Shown one piece after another: positions 51,781 through 60,789 of a stretch of DNA of 64,000 bases (position 1 is the first letter of the stretch; each line of letters starts with the position of its first letter). The position numbers and the translations under genes are program-made. The stretch is taken from contig JBBKWH010000084.1 in assembly GCA_037968855.1 (NCBI GenBank), forward strand, positions 28,265 to 92,264, given 5' to 3'. The notes beneath the pieces were generated by a model. It searched no databases, was not told the DNA's origin, and saw only the letters and a program-made list of their open reading frames with translations. This DNA comes from JBBKWH01 sp037968855 (GTDB lineage: Bacteria > Pseudomonadota > Gammaproteobacteria > Pseudomonadales > Moraxellaceae).

Positions 51781-53202
51781 ATGGCCAGCTTGTCAATTTT
51801 TGTTCGGATTTGGCTAGCGTTTGCGGTGGTGCTGCTGGTTGGCAGTGCGCTAACCGTCAATGCCCTGCAACACCAAATCAAACCCAGTGTGCGTCAAGTG
51901 GTCGAGGACACGCTAGCCGATAACGCCAATATGCTGGCCGCGATTGTCGCCAACGACGTGGTCAATCGGCAGGTACAAACCACTCAATTTGACCAGCGTA
52001 TCCAAGCGGCTTTAGCCCGTCCAATCCAAGCGCGGATTTGGAATTTTCAAAAAGATCGAATCAGCCAGCATGTCTACATTACCGACCAGCATGGCATCGT
52101 CCTGTATAATTCAACTGGCGAACATATTGGCCAAGATTTTTCGCGCTGGAACGATGTGTATTTGACCTTGCACGGCCAATACGGTGTGCGCTCAACCCGT
52201 ACCGATCCCAACGATGAGACCAGCTCAACCATGTATGTGGCTGCGCCGATTGTGTCTGACGGGGAACTGATTGGCGTGTTATCCCTCAGCAAAGTCGGCA
52301 CGTCGGTACAGCCCTTTATTGAACAGACCCAGCGCAATATGTTGCTCCAAGCGGGATTGGTGGTGCTGCTGTCGTTGTTGCTGTGTGGGGTGGTGGCATG
52401 GTGGTTACGGCGTAGCATTAACCAAGTGCGTCGCTACGCCTTGGCCTTGGCACAGCCGGATCATGCCGCGCCGCATTTTTATTCGGCCAGTGAACTGAAT
52501 GATTTAACCCGCGCCATTGGCGACATGCGCCAACAACTCGAAGATCGGGCCTATGTTGAGCAATACATCCATACCCTCACCCACGAACTCAAAAGTCCGC
52601 TCACTGCCATTCGCGCCAGTGCCGAATTGCTGCAAGACCCGTTGCCGCTCGCCGATCAACAACGCTTTGCCCGCAATATCGACCAACAAACCGAGCGACT
52701 CCAACAACTGGTCGAGCGTCTGTTGATCTTGGCTCGGCTAGAACAAGGCCATGATGACTTTGTCCCACAACCGATTGATCTATCAGCATTGATCACCGAA
52801 TTATTGGAACATCGGCATAGCGAACTGGTCAGCAAACAGATTCGACTCTCGTATGACTCTCGCCACAGTCCCCCCGTCTCCGCCGAGCCTTTTTGGCTTG
52901 GCCAAGCCATCGGTAATGTTTTGGATAACGCGATTGATTTTTGCCCACAGCAAGGTCAGATCAGCATGTGCACGCAGTCGATTGATGGGCAGCTACAGAT
53001 CATTATTGAGAATGATGGCCCAACAATTCCAGACTACGCACTCAGCCAAGTGTTTGATCGTTATTACTCGCTGCCAAGGCCCAATGGTCGCAAAAGTACC
53101 GGCATTGGCCTGACTTTGGTGCATGAGGTGATGGCTCGGCATCACGGCACCGTCCAGATTAACAATACCCAACACGGCGTGCGCGTGGTGTTGAGCTTTT
53201 AA
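51781..53202 (+). CDS. creC: Two-component sensor histidine kinase CreC
   Basis: Membrane sensor kinase of 473 aa. Helices at about 8-28 and 183-205 enclose a periplasmic domain with the CreC hallmark ITDQHGIVLYNSTGEHIGQDFSRWNDVYLTLHGQYG and MYVAAPI. HAMP-like linker, then HisKA with THELKSPL (His near 267), N box LGQAIGNVLDNAID, and G boxes near STGIGLTLVHEV. E. coli CreC senses growth on minimal medium or cell-wall stress; the true signal is debated. Encoded one base after creB. Confidence 0.92.
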   Translation: MASLSIFVRIWLAFAVVLLVGSALTVNALQHQIKPSVRQVVEDTLADNANMLAAIVANDVVNRQVQTTQFDQRIQAALARPIQARIWNFQKDRISQHVYITDQHGIVLYNSTGEHIGQDFSRWNDVYLTLHGQYGVRSTRTDPNDETSSTMYVAAPIVSDGELIGVLSLSKVGTSVQPFIEQTQRNMLLQAGLVVLLSLLLCGVVAWWLRRSINQVRRYALALAQPDHAAPHFYSASELNDLTRAIGDMRQQLEDRAYVEQYIHTLTHELKSPLTAIRASAELLQDPLPLADQQRFARNIDQQTERLQQLVERLLILARLEQGHDDFVPQPIDLSALITELLEHRHSELVSKQIRLSYDSRHSPPVSAEPFWLGQAIGNVLDNAIDFCPQQGQISMCTQSIDGQLQIIIENDGPTIPDYALSQVFDRYYSLPRPNGRKSTGIGLTLVHEVMARHHGTVQINNTQHGVRVVLSF

Positions 53203-53238
53203 TTCCCTTTTAGCTGCCTTTTGACACGGTGTTTGATC

Positions 53239-53664
53239 ATGAACTTTTTAAGATTTATTAATGTTGCCAGCGCGTTGATCCTGATGGTGACACATGCGGA
53301 TGCGGCAACATCACCGGCCATTCTAGGTGAATATCACAGCCAGATTTGGAGTGGTGGAACGGTATTGTCGGGCATCACACGCTTGCACCAAGATGCTTCG
53401 GGCATTAGTGGTGACTACAGCATGAATGAAGAAAAAGGCGTCACCATCGGCCAACTGCATGAATGCCATGCACAGACGGCCCATCGTTGGTCTTGCTTGT
53501 GGTCTGACCCTTACGGTGTGGGCGTGTTGATCATGACTTTTTCAGCCAATTTTTCTGGTTTTGACGGCGATTGGCATATGAGCCAAGCACCATCTGCTGA
53601 GCACGGTATGCGCTGGGATGGGCAACGCGTCAAGATGACGCAACCGGACACCATCGCGCCATAA
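53239..53664 (+). CDS. Small exported protein between creC and creD
   Basis: A 141 aa protein with an N-terminal signal peptide (FLRFINVASALILMVTHADA) then a soluble part with Trp/Gly/Asp-rich sequence and two cysteines (ECHAQ and WSCLWSD). It is inserted where creD would follow creC directly in other genomes. It starts 36 bases after creC and may share the transcript. No family recognised. Confidence 0.6.
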   Translation: MNFLRFINVASALILMVTHADAATSPAILGEYHSQIWSGGTVLSGITRLHQDASGISGDYSMNEEKGVTIGQLHECHAQTAHRWSCLWSDPYGVGVLIMTFSANFSGFDGDWHMSQAPSAEHGMRWDGQRVKMTQPDTIAP

Positions 53665-53694
53665 GCCGATCTAAAGCCAAACGTTGAGACAATT

Positions 53695-53710
53695 TTCACT
53701 CCTTTTTCAT
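53695..53710 (+). promoter_or_regulatory. cre tag (CreB-binding direct repeat) upstream of creD
   Basis: TTCAC-TCCTTT-TTCAT matches the known consensus TTCAC-N6-TTCAC with one mismatch in the last base. It lies 98 bases upstream of the creD ATG and is correctly placed for CreB-activated transcription. Confidence 0.65.
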
Positions 53711-53807
53711 CATCGCTCCATCTAGCAAGCACGCCACACCCATCAAGCGCTCACTGGCCTGCCGCATGCTGACGACATCGTCATGCTGGTCAATGGAGCG
53801 CCTGCAC

Positions 53808-55256
53808 ATGCAAAAAATACTCAGCCTCAAAATTGGCTTTATGCTGCTCATCACCATTGGCTTTTTGATTTTATTTTCGATGATCAGCGGTATCGTCAAC
53901 GAACGACAACGCAGTTATCAACAAGTCATGCGCGACATCAGCCGCGATTACGTGCGCAACCAACAGGTGATTGGGCCATTTTTGGTCGTGCCGGTTGACA
54001 CCGCAACACAGTGCCAACAAGATGCCAAAACAATCGTTCCCTGCACCAGCACTAGCCAACGGGTCATCGTACCGACCACCAGCCAGTGGACCAACACACT
54101 CACCGTAGACCCCAACAGCTATAAGCGTGGCATCTATCGAGCCATTACCTATCAAGACAGTCTGCATTTGAGCGGTCAATTTATCCCAGATGCCAACTTG
54201 CTAAATCCTGCGGCCAATCAAACCGTGCAATGGCAACAAGCCAAACTGTACCTCAGCCTGTCTGATCTACGCGGCCTTAACAATCAACCGATCCTGACCA
54301 TCGGCCAACAAAAACACCTGTTTGAATTGCCCAGCGATGGCGAGACCGCGCCCTTTCCTTTTGCCTATACCCGTATCAATCTTGGCACCATCTCTCAGCA
54401 AGCCAAGCTGGATTTTCAGTTAGATGTCAGCTTTGCGGGCATGGATAGCCTTGCGGTACAACCGATTGGCAAAGACATGAAGATGACCGTCAACGCCAAC
54501 TGGCCGCATCCAAGTTTTTTTGGCGGGCAACTCCCGAGCAAACAGCTGCGTAGCAAAGACTTTAGCGCCACGTGGCAAAGCAGCTACTTATCCAACAAAA
54601 ACACCCAAAATTTAGTTGCTTGTATTAGCCAAGAAAAATCTGCCGCATGTAGCGCCCTCACAGGACGTTCTAACACCGCTGCTCAATCTGAGTACCAGCA
54701 GGCATCAGAAGATTCAAACAATCAAATGTTTGGCGTGCGCTTTGTCGATCCGATCAATGTGTATTTGCTCACCAACCGGACGCTGAAATATGCGCTGTTG
54801 TTTGTGGTACTGACCTTTGCCGCGTTCTTCTTGTTTGAAGTGATCAAAAACCTACGCATTCACCCAATCCAATACACCTTGGTCGGTTTAGCTTTGGCAA
54901 CGTTTTATCTGTTGCTGCTGTCGTTTAGCGAGCAAATCAACTTTGCCGCTGCCTATCTCGGCTCAAGCGTGGCCTGTGTCTTACTGATCTGTTGGTATGT
55001 GTCTTTTGTGCTACATAGCGTCAGACGTGCCTTGGCATTGGGGGTGATTTTATCGGCCATGTACGCCACGCTGTATGTGATTTTGCAGTCGGAAGATCAT
55101 GCCTTGGTACTCGGTTCGGTGCTGGTGTTTGTGGTGATTGCCAGTGTGATGTGGATCACTCGCCATGTGGATTGGTATGCGATTGGTCAGCCAAACGACT
55201 CACAACTGACTCCGGCTAAAAATGATCCTGACAACCAAACAGCGTCTAGGGACTAA
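53808..55256 (+). CDS. creD: Inner membrane protein CreD
   Basis: CreD-family inner membrane protein of 482 aa. One N-terminal helix (about 7-27), a large periplasmic domain (about 30-325) with FDPINVYLLTNRTLKYALLFV-type entry into the C-terminal helices (here RFVDPINVYLLTNR), and about five helices at the C-terminus. The segment FEVIKNLRIHPIQYTLVGLAL is a family signature. It is the main output of CreBC and affects envelope stress and antibiotic tolerance. GGAG lies 9 bases before the ATG. Confidence 0.93.
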   Translation: MQKILSLKIGFMLLITIGFLILFSMISGIVNERQRSYQQVMRDISRDYVRNQQVIGPFLVVPVDTATQCQQDAKTIVPCTSTSQRVIVPTTSQWTNTLTVDPNSYKRGIYRAITYQDSLHLSGQFIPDANLLNPAANQTVQWQQAKLYLSLSDLRGLNNQPILTIGQQKHLFELPSDGETAPFPFAYTRINLGTISQQAKLDFQLDVSFAGMDSLAVQPIGKDMKMTVNANWPHPSFFGGQLPSKQLRSKDFSATWQSSYLSNKNTQNLVACISQEKSAACSALTGRSNTAAQSEYQQASEDSNNQMFGVRFVDPINVYLLTNRTLKYALLFVVLTFAAFFLFEVIKNLRIHPIQYTLVGLALATFYLLLLSFSEQINFAAAYLGSSVACVLLICWYVSFVLHSVRRALALGVILSAMYATLYVILQSEDHALVLGSVLVFVVIASVMWITRHVDWYAIGQPNDSQLTPAKNDPDNQTASRD

Positions 55257-55280
55257 ATCTTCCAATCTGCTCTCATACGC

Positions 55281-55323
55281 TGGCGATGACATCACCCGCC
55301 TGTCATCGCCAGATCGGTTTTTT
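55281..55323 (+). terminator. Terminator of creD
   Basis: TGGCGATGACA and TGTCATCGCCA form an 11-bp perfect stem around TCACCCGCC; six T follow after a 6-base gap. Confidence 0.65.
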
Positions 55324-55351
55324 ACCCTGTGATCAACAAGGACACCTCAGC

Positions 55352-55753
55352 ATGAATCCCATCTCCATGACCGAACCGTTTACCAATCTATTGCACCTAC
55401 CGCGCGATCTGGCTCATCAACAACTGGCGCAACAGGTCAAAGGCCCATTACAGATGATTGCCGGTTTAGACCATCTGGATGACAGCCGCCGCGAGTGGTT
55501 TCCACAGCATCAACTCAGCCTACGTTATGATCTAAACGACTGTGTCGATGCGATCACCTTACAGGTCTCAACCGTCAGCCCACCGACCCGTCAGGATGTG
55601 CTACAGCACTATCGCAAGCAGCAACAACCACTGCTGAGCTTAGGCAGCGTGTTGGTCAGTTTGTCCGAGGGCTTAAGCTTTGTGTTTAGACGGCAACAAC
55701 TGACCTCTATTTACTGCGATGCGGTGCGCCAGTCATCAAACGGTGTGACATAA
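55352..55753 (+). CDS. Hypothetical protein, unknown family
   Basis: A 133 aa soluble protein with amphipathic helical and beta segments: RDLAHQQLAQQVKGPLQMIAGLDHLDD, RREWFPQHQLSLRYDLNDCVD and a C-terminal VLVSLSEGLSFVFRRQQLTSIYCDAV. AAGGA at 9 bases before the ATG at 55352 supports translation. The 3' end overlaps the convergent TrmB-like gene by 43 bases. I recognise no domain. Confidence 0.55.
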   Translation: MNPISMTEPFTNLLHLPRDLAHQQLAQQVKGPLQMIAGLDHLDDSRREWFPQHQLSLRYDLNDCVDAITLQVSTVSPPTRQDVLQHYRKQQQPLLSLGSVLVSLSEGLSFVFRRQQLTSIYCDAVRQSSNGVT

Positions 55754-56340
55754 GCGGCGGGTTTAGTCATACGCAACTCGCTACATGGCTCGCCACGGGC
55801 CAAGTATTTGATCTCAAAATGCGTGCGGCCTGCATCGACTTGCTCGGTGGTGACCACATGGCGAGTCACCGGCAACTGCCATACCGTACGCGCTTGCTGC
55901 TCTGCTTCATCGACATAACTGGGAATATTGCTGACCAACACTATCTCGGCATTGGCCTGCAAACGTGAGAGTAAAAATGCAAAAAACGGCATATTCAGCC
56001 AACGCTGGGCCGGATTTTTGGGTTCTGGATTGGGATATAAAATAAACAACTTGGCAATGCTGGCCGGTGGTAAGGCATGTACCACCCATGGCAAGGCATC
56101 GGCATGCACAGGCATTAAGTTTGCAATCGGATCAAGCAAATAAGACTGCTGAAATTTTTGAAATTTTTCGGCGGTACGCTCAATGGCGATCAGATTAATG
56201 TCTGCACGTTGCCGCGCACAGGTCAACGCGTGTAAGCCCACACCCGCACCAATCTCCAACCAAAAAGCGCGATCCGATGGCAGCTCAGGCCGCACAAAAT
56301 CACGCGGCACACTTAAAGCATCAGGACGAAACAAACGCAT
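55711..56340 (-). CDS. TrmB-like tRNA (guanine-N7) methyltransferase family protein
   Basis: SAM-dependent methyltransferase of 209 aa. Motif I is LEIGAGVGLHALTCA, motif II is IAIERTAEKFQ, and the TrmB-like C-terminal pattern RTHFEIKYLARGEPCSEL is present. The motif IV segment is FILYPNPEPKNPAQRW instead of the usual DPWPKKRH, so this may be a divergent TrmB branch with another substrate. The last 43 bases are antisense to the end of the preceding gene, and its start is near the divergent yacG gene. Confidence 0.75.
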   Translation of the reverse strand: MRLFRPDALSVPRDFVRPELPSDRAFWLEIGAGVGLHALTCARQRADINLIAIERTAEKFQKFQQSYLLDPIANLMPVHADALPWVVHALPPASIAKLFILYPNPEPKNPAQRWLNMPFFAFLLSRLQANAEIVLVSNIPSYVDEAEQQARTVWQLPVTRHVVTTEQVDAGRTHFEIKYLARGEPCSELRMTKPAAYVTPFDDWRTASQ

Positions 56341-56424
56341 AGCACACCAGACACAAAAGCAAGATGCGCTATTATCCCGCTATTATGAAAACTTTCTAGC
56401 AGATTGATTGCCGACGAGACCGCC

Positions 56425-56661
56425 ATGACTGACGTACCATCCCAGACCACACCGGATAACACTGCTGCAACAGTGACGCAAGTGCCTTGCCCACGCTGCC
56501 GCAAACTCAGTCCATGGGCTGGCAATCCCGACCGACCATTTTGTTCTGAACGCTGCAAAATGATTGATCTTGGTGCATGGGCCAGCGAAGACTACAAAGT
56601 TGCTGCCGAATCTGGCCCTTTGTCAGGTCAGCTCGGCCAGCAAGATTTTCAAGATGACTAA
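56425..56661 (+). CDS. yacG: DNA gyrase inhibitor YacG
   Basis: Small zinc-binding protein of 78 aa that binds GyrB and blocks DNA binding. The zinc cysteines are C22, C25, C40 and C44 (CPRC...CSERC), and the following MIDLGAWA is conserved. The N-terminal extension of about 20 residues is longer than usual. The ATG at 56425 is preferred to the longer frame at 56404. YacG usually accompanies coaE and pilD; neither is near. Strong terminator downstream. Confidence 0.92.
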   Translation: MTDVPSQTTPDNTAATVTQVPCPRCRKLSPWAGNPDRPFCSERCKMIDLGAWASEDYKVAAESGPLSGQLGQQDFQDD

Positions 56662-56690
56662 GCAACACTAAGCAAAAACGCCTTGCTACA

Positions 56691-56739
56691 AAAAAGCCAG
56701 TGACTGATATCTACTGACATCAATGATCACTGGCTTTTT
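56691..56739. terminator. Bidirectional terminator after yacG
   Basis: AAAAAGCCAGTGA and TCACTGGCTTTTT form a 13-bp perfect stem with a long loop, with A and T tails for both flanking genes (yacG plus; DUF4377 minus). Confidence 0.85.
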
Positions 56740-56764
56740 ATTCCATCACACTATTGGCGCGTGC

Positions 56765-57151
56765 TTAGTTAGACAATGGCTCTAAGGTCTTTTTGACCAC
56801 TTCGTTGAGTACCCATTTGCTTTGCATCATGCCGTCTTTTTCGACCAACTCTTGGCGAACATCCAACATATAACGATTACCCTCTTCAAACGTAAAGCCT
56901 TCAATCATGGTTTTGAGTGGCTCAAAATTACGCGCATGTTGGTTGCGGTACTGCAAGCACATATTGTTCATGGCAGGGTTATCGCAAGCGGCTGCCCGTG
57001 GCGAAATCTCAACCATAAAGCTTTTGATTGGCTTGACTGCCACCACTTGTACCACGCCGTCTTTAGCGACCATCGCTTCAGACTTCATGCTATTACAACC
57101 AGTCATGATCAAGGTTGTTGCGGCAATCAATGGCAAGATCAATACTTTCAT
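56765..57151 (-). CDS. DUF4377 domain lipoprotein
   Basis: A 128 aa predicted lipoprotein with lipobox LIMTGC (Cys near residue 19). The mature part matches DUF4377: ACDNPAMNNMCLQYRN, IEGFTFEEGNRYMLDV and WVLNEVVKKT. These proteins often occur near HslJ-type META domains and their role is unknown. The ATG at 57151 gives the signal peptide MKVLILPLIAATTLI; an in-frame extension to 57277 is unlikely. Alone between the yacG terminator and the first GGDEF gene. Confidence 0.8.
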   Translation of the reverse strand: MKVLILPLIAATTLIMTGCNSMKSEAMVAKDGVVQVVAVKPIKSFMVEISPRAAACDNPAMNNMCLQYRNQHARNFEPLKTMIEGFTFEEGNRYMLDVRQELVEKDGMMQSKWVLNEVVKKTLEPLSN

Positions 57152-57305
57152 GATGAGTTCCAAAACAAGAGAAGTTGTGGTCAACATAACGCAAGATTTT
57201 GGCCTTATTACCAAAGACAGTGCACGATACCGCGAAGCCTTACATCTACTTACCAAACCCTCGGACAAGCGACCCAACTGTTATCCAAACACCCTTGGTC
57301 TGTAA

Positions 57306-58535
57306 TCAACGTTTATTGGCCCGCGCATCTGCCATCAATGGATCAATATCTTTAAACCGCATCACTTGGTTACGGCCCGCTAATTTAGCCCGATACAACG
57401 CCTGATCAGCTTTGTGAATCAGTGTGTTATAGGCGGTTGTACTATCTACTTGATCAAAGGTCATGCCGATGCTGCCACGCACTGGCATAGACTGCCCTTG
57501 CTCGTCCAATACCTGCAAGGCTTCGAGTTGCGCCCGAATGCGTTCGGCAATCCGATAAGTTGTCGCCTCGTCAATATCTTCAAGGATCACCACAAACTCC
57601 TCCCCACCAAAGCGTCCCACAATATCCTGCTCACGCACACAGGCCTGCAATACCCGTGATGCCTCCACCAATACATCGTCACCAGACAGATGCCCGTAAG
57701 TATCATTAATCGATTTAAAATGGTCTAAATCCAACAGCAGCACAGCCACACTATGCCGCTGTGATCGAGCGCGCTGAATCATCTCTTGCAAATAGGTATT
57801 AATACTGCGGCGATTGTATAAACCCGTCAGGCTGTCACGCTCCGACAGATATCGCACATCTAGCTCACGACGTCTTAAACTGGTCATCAGTAGATCGCAC
57901 ATCAACACCGACACCACCAAGTGCGGCACCATAAAAAACAGCATCGACCAAAACCAAAAATCCGATCCCGCCATGCCATTCTTATCGGCATCAATTAACA
58001 TAGGTGCATAATCAATTACCCCTTGCAGAGACAATAACGACAAGATGGACAAGCCCAAAAAACCCACCACCAAAGCGCTATAAACTGTTTTACGCTCAAC
58101 CAGCATCAGGCCAAACACGGGCGCACCCATCAACACCACGCCAGTCACCATAGACATCGACCCAACCAAGTAGCCAAAATAAACCATATTGAGGCCATAG
58201 CTATGCGCCATTAATGCCGGAATCCATACGCTTAGACGAGGACTAGTCGAATGCCGAAAATACCAACAAATACCTAACACCGAGCTACTGATCAATAAGC
58301 TGATACAGCTAAACGGCATAAAATGAATCACCACCTGCTGATCAACCGACAGCGCGACCGCCTCCAGATCGCTCATCAACATGACCGCGCCCCCCCAGAC
58401 CACATACTGGAAGGTTTCGATAAAAATCAAAAAAGAAAGTAACAGCGCCCGCTGGATCGGTGTCCAGTCTAATAAGGCATCAATAAAGCGTTCGAACGCC
58501 CGACTCGGACGAGGCTTGAGAAAATCCACGATCAT
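57306..58535 (-). CDS. Membrane diguanylate cyclase (GGDEF), copy 1
   Basis: Predicted c-di-GMP synthase of 409 aa. About six N-terminal helices form a membrane sensor region (about 27-225), then a GGDEF domain: RDSLTGLYNRRS, DLDHFKSINDTYGHLSGDD, active site GRFGGEEF near residue 308. The inhibitory I-site RxxD (REQD) lies five residues before GGEEF, so product inhibition is likely. An AAAGGG precedes the ATG with no spacing, and a GTG two codons later (58529) has better spacing. Paralogue of the next gene, 257 bases away. Confidence 0.9.
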   Translation of the reverse strand: MIVDFLKPRPSRAFERFIDALLDWTPIQRALLLSFLIFIETFQYVVWGGAVMLMSDLEAVALSVDQQVVIHFMPFSCISLLISSSVLGICWYFRHSTSPRLSVWIPALMAHSYGLNMVYFGYLVGSMSMVTGVVLMGAPVFGLMLVERKTVYSALVVGFLGLSILSLLSLQGVIDYAPMLIDADKNGMAGSDFWFWSMLFFMVPHLVVSVLMCDLLMTSLRRRELDVRYLSERDSLTGLYNRRSINTYLQEMIQRARSQRHSVAVLLLDLDHFKSINDTYGHLSGDDVLVEASRVLQACVREQDIVGRFGGEEFVVILEDIDEATTYRIAERIRAQLEALQVLDEQGQSMPVRGSIGMTFDQVDSTTAYNTLIHKADQALYRAKLAGRNQVMRFKDIDPLMADARANKR

Positions 58536-58792
58536 CCCTTTAGATAAACTTCAGCTTCCTGCACCATTGACGCTAATTCATTTAAGATAAGCATCAATAG
58601 CGCAAGACTCACCACATGTATGTTTTTTCAGATGAACGATTAATCATCGTTTATCAATCGTACTTATCTCACGTCTGCCACTGCCACTGCCGCATGGCAC
58701 TAGCAGCTCATCGCTGGTCTGACCAAGACAGCATCGACTTACCATAAAAAAATCAATGAACAACAAGCGTTTTTAACCTCATCGCCACTATC

Positions 58793-59995
58793 TTAACGTA
58801 TGGCACGCTCTGCCGTGGTTAATAACTGATCTTGATACAAGACCACCTGATTGCGCCCCCAATGCTTGGCCTTATACAGCGCCTGATCGGCACCATCAAC
58901 CATCTCTCGCCACGATGTTTGCTGTGCTATCGGTCCACAAACCACCCCTAGGCTACCTTGCACCGAAAACGCCACGCCATCCTCACTCAACAACTTTAAA
59001 TCCATTAATCCCTGCCGGATGCGCTCGGCAATCTGTTTGGCTTCAACCACCGAGGTATGCGGCAAGACCACAATAAACTCCTCACCCCCAAAGCGACCAA
59101 CCAGATCAACTTTACGCACTTGCGACTCAATCACCTTGGCCGCAGCAATCAAGACTTGGTCGCCAGACAAATGCCCATAAGTATCGTTAATCTGCTTAAA
59201 ATGGTCTAAATCCAACAACACGACTGCCAACTGTTGATGCTGCCGACTGGCATCATGTAGCCATTGCTCAACCCGTGCATTTAGGCTACGACGATTATAT
59301 AAACCCGTTAAAGGATCATGCTCAGACAAATAACGAACCTCTGCCTCTCGACGCCGCAAACTACTCATGAGCACGTCAAAAAAACTCACCAGCATCAACA
59401 TATAAGGCACCAAAAAAAACATGATTGACCAAAACAAAAACGAAGAAATAAATCCCTGCCCTGTATGATGAGCAATCAACAACGGTGCATAAGGCAATAT
59501 TCCATATAATGAAAGAACACTCACCAACAAGATAATAATACTACCCAACATGACCAACACATACACCGCACGCCGCTCAATCAGCATTAGACCAAATACC
59601 GGCGCACCCATCATTACCACGCCAGCGGACATGGACATTGAACCAATGAGATAGCAAAAAAATGACATATCGACTGCATAAAAACAGGCCACAGCCAACT
59701 GTAGCCCTAACTGCAACTTTGTGTTTTTGGTATGGCCAAAATAACGACAAGCCAAATATAAACCACTTAGTCCTATGGTCAAAAAAATTGCATACGGAAT
59801 AATTTGCGCAATCAAATCACGATTGATATAAACGTGTGCAGGTGTCCAATAATAAGCAACAATCCCCCAAAAACAATATTGTAATGTTAGTCCAAGCATC
59901 AACACACAGAATAAGGCGCAACGTTGCACCGCAGTCCAGCTTAATATCTGGACTACAAGACGACCTAAAACACCTTGCCCGAATGAATCATCCAT
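58793..59995 (-). CDS. Membrane diguanylate cyclase (GGDEF), copy 2
   Basis: Second GGDEF protein, 400 aa, with a similar architecture: about six N-terminal helices sharing GVVMMGAPVFGLMLIERR with copy 1 (GVVLMGAPVFGLMLVERK), then GGDEF with HDPLTGLYNRRS, DLDHFKQINDTYGHLSGDQ and GRFGGEEF near residue 302. The I-site RKVD is intact five residues before GGEEF. The N-termini diverge more than the catalytic domains, suggesting different signals. Both genes run in the same direction and may be a duplicated pair. Confidence 0.9.
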   Translation of the reverse strand: MDDSFGQGVLGRLVVQILSWTAVQRCALFCVLMLGLTLQYCFWGIVAYYWTPAHVYINRDLIAQIIPYAIFLTIGLSGLYLACRYFGHTKNTKLQLGLQLAVACFYAVDMSFFCYLIGSMSMSAGVVMMGAPVFGLMLIERRAVYVLVMLGSIIILLVSVLSLYGILPYAPLLIAHHTGQGFISSFLFWSIMFFLVPYMLMLVSFFDVLMSSLRRREAEVRYLSEHDPLTGLYNRRSLNARVEQWLHDASRQHQQLAVVLLDLDHFKQINDTYGHLSGDQVLIAAAKVIESQVRKVDLVGRFGGEEFIVVLPHTSVVEAKQIAERIRQGLMDLKLLSEDGVAFSVQGSLGVVCGPIAQQTSWREMVDGADQALYKAKHWGRNQVVLYQDQLLTTAERAIR

Positions 59996-60111
59996 TGATT
60001 ACACGCCCAACATTAAACCGACATCAATCAATGATGCATTTGCTTAAGAGTATCTGGCATTCTGTGGTCTGGCATGATTGCTAAGGCATTTTCCGACGAA
60101 CAAACGCTCCA

Positions 60112-60756
60112 TCATCCCGCCCGACCCGCTACAAAAGGATTAGTCGCTTTTTCTTTACCAATCGTACTCATGGGTCCATGCCCACAAATAAACTGAGTGT
60201 CATCAGGCAAACTAAACAGCTCACGATGAATCGACTCAATCAACTGCTGGTGATTACCCATCGGAAAGTCTGTTCGACCAATTGAACCCGCAAACAACAC
60301 ATCCCCCGTCCACACCAAGCCCAAATCTGAGCTATAAATCACCACATGACCGGGCGTATGGCCGGGTGTAAACCGTACCTCAAACTGATAATCACCCAAA
60401 CGTAAGCCATCACCCGCGTCCAGCCACTGGGTCACCGCTACAGGCGTTGGTGGCGGAAAGCGAAACATCTGCGCTTGCATGGGTAACGCATCCAACCAAA
60501 ATGCATCGGCTTGATGTGGGCCAATGACGGGCACATTGTACTCAGATGCCAACTGCCCAACCGCGCCAACATGATCCAAATGCCCATGGGTCAGCCACAA
60601 CGCCGTCAGCGTTAAGCCACGCGATGCAATCGCCTCCCGCAGACGCTCGATCTCGCCACCAGCATCAATCAGTACGGCTTGTTTGCTCTGCTCATCCCAC
60701 AGCAAGGTACAGTTTTGCGCAAAGGGCGTGACGGGAATAATCTGGTACTGCAACAT
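60112..60756 (-). CDS. MBL-fold metallo-hydrolase, glyoxalase II-like (YcbL type)
   Basis: Metallo-beta-lactamase fold hydrolase of 214 aa. Metal site THGHLDHVG (His57, His59, Asp61, His62), a third His in FTPGHTPGH, Asp in TGDVLFAGSIGRTD, and the final CGHGP. Most similar to YcbL-type glyoxalase II-like proteins. AAAGGA lies 9 bases before the ATG. It starts 33 bases after the mcrC stop on the same strand, so it may be read through from that operon, though its family is housekeeping. Confidence 0.87.
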   Translation of the reverse strand: MLQYQIIPVTPFAQNCTLLWDEQSKQAVLIDAGGEIERLREAIASRGLTLTALWLTHGHLDHVGAVGQLASEYNVPVIGPHQADAFWLDALPMQAQMFRFPPPTPVAVTQWLDAGDGLRLGDYQFEVRFTPGHTPGHVVIYSSDLGLVWTGDVLFAGSIGRTDFPMGNHQQLIESIHRELFSLPDDTQFICGHGPMSTIGKEKATNPFVAGRAG

Positions 60757-60789
60757 GCTTAATATCCTTTCAATACAATCAACTGAACG

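Noticed and set aside
60112..60756. MBL-fold gene as a fifth member of the mcrBC operon
   Set aside because: It is co-oriented with only a 33-base gap but belongs to a housekeeping glyoxalase-like family with its own good ribosome site; membership is not shown.
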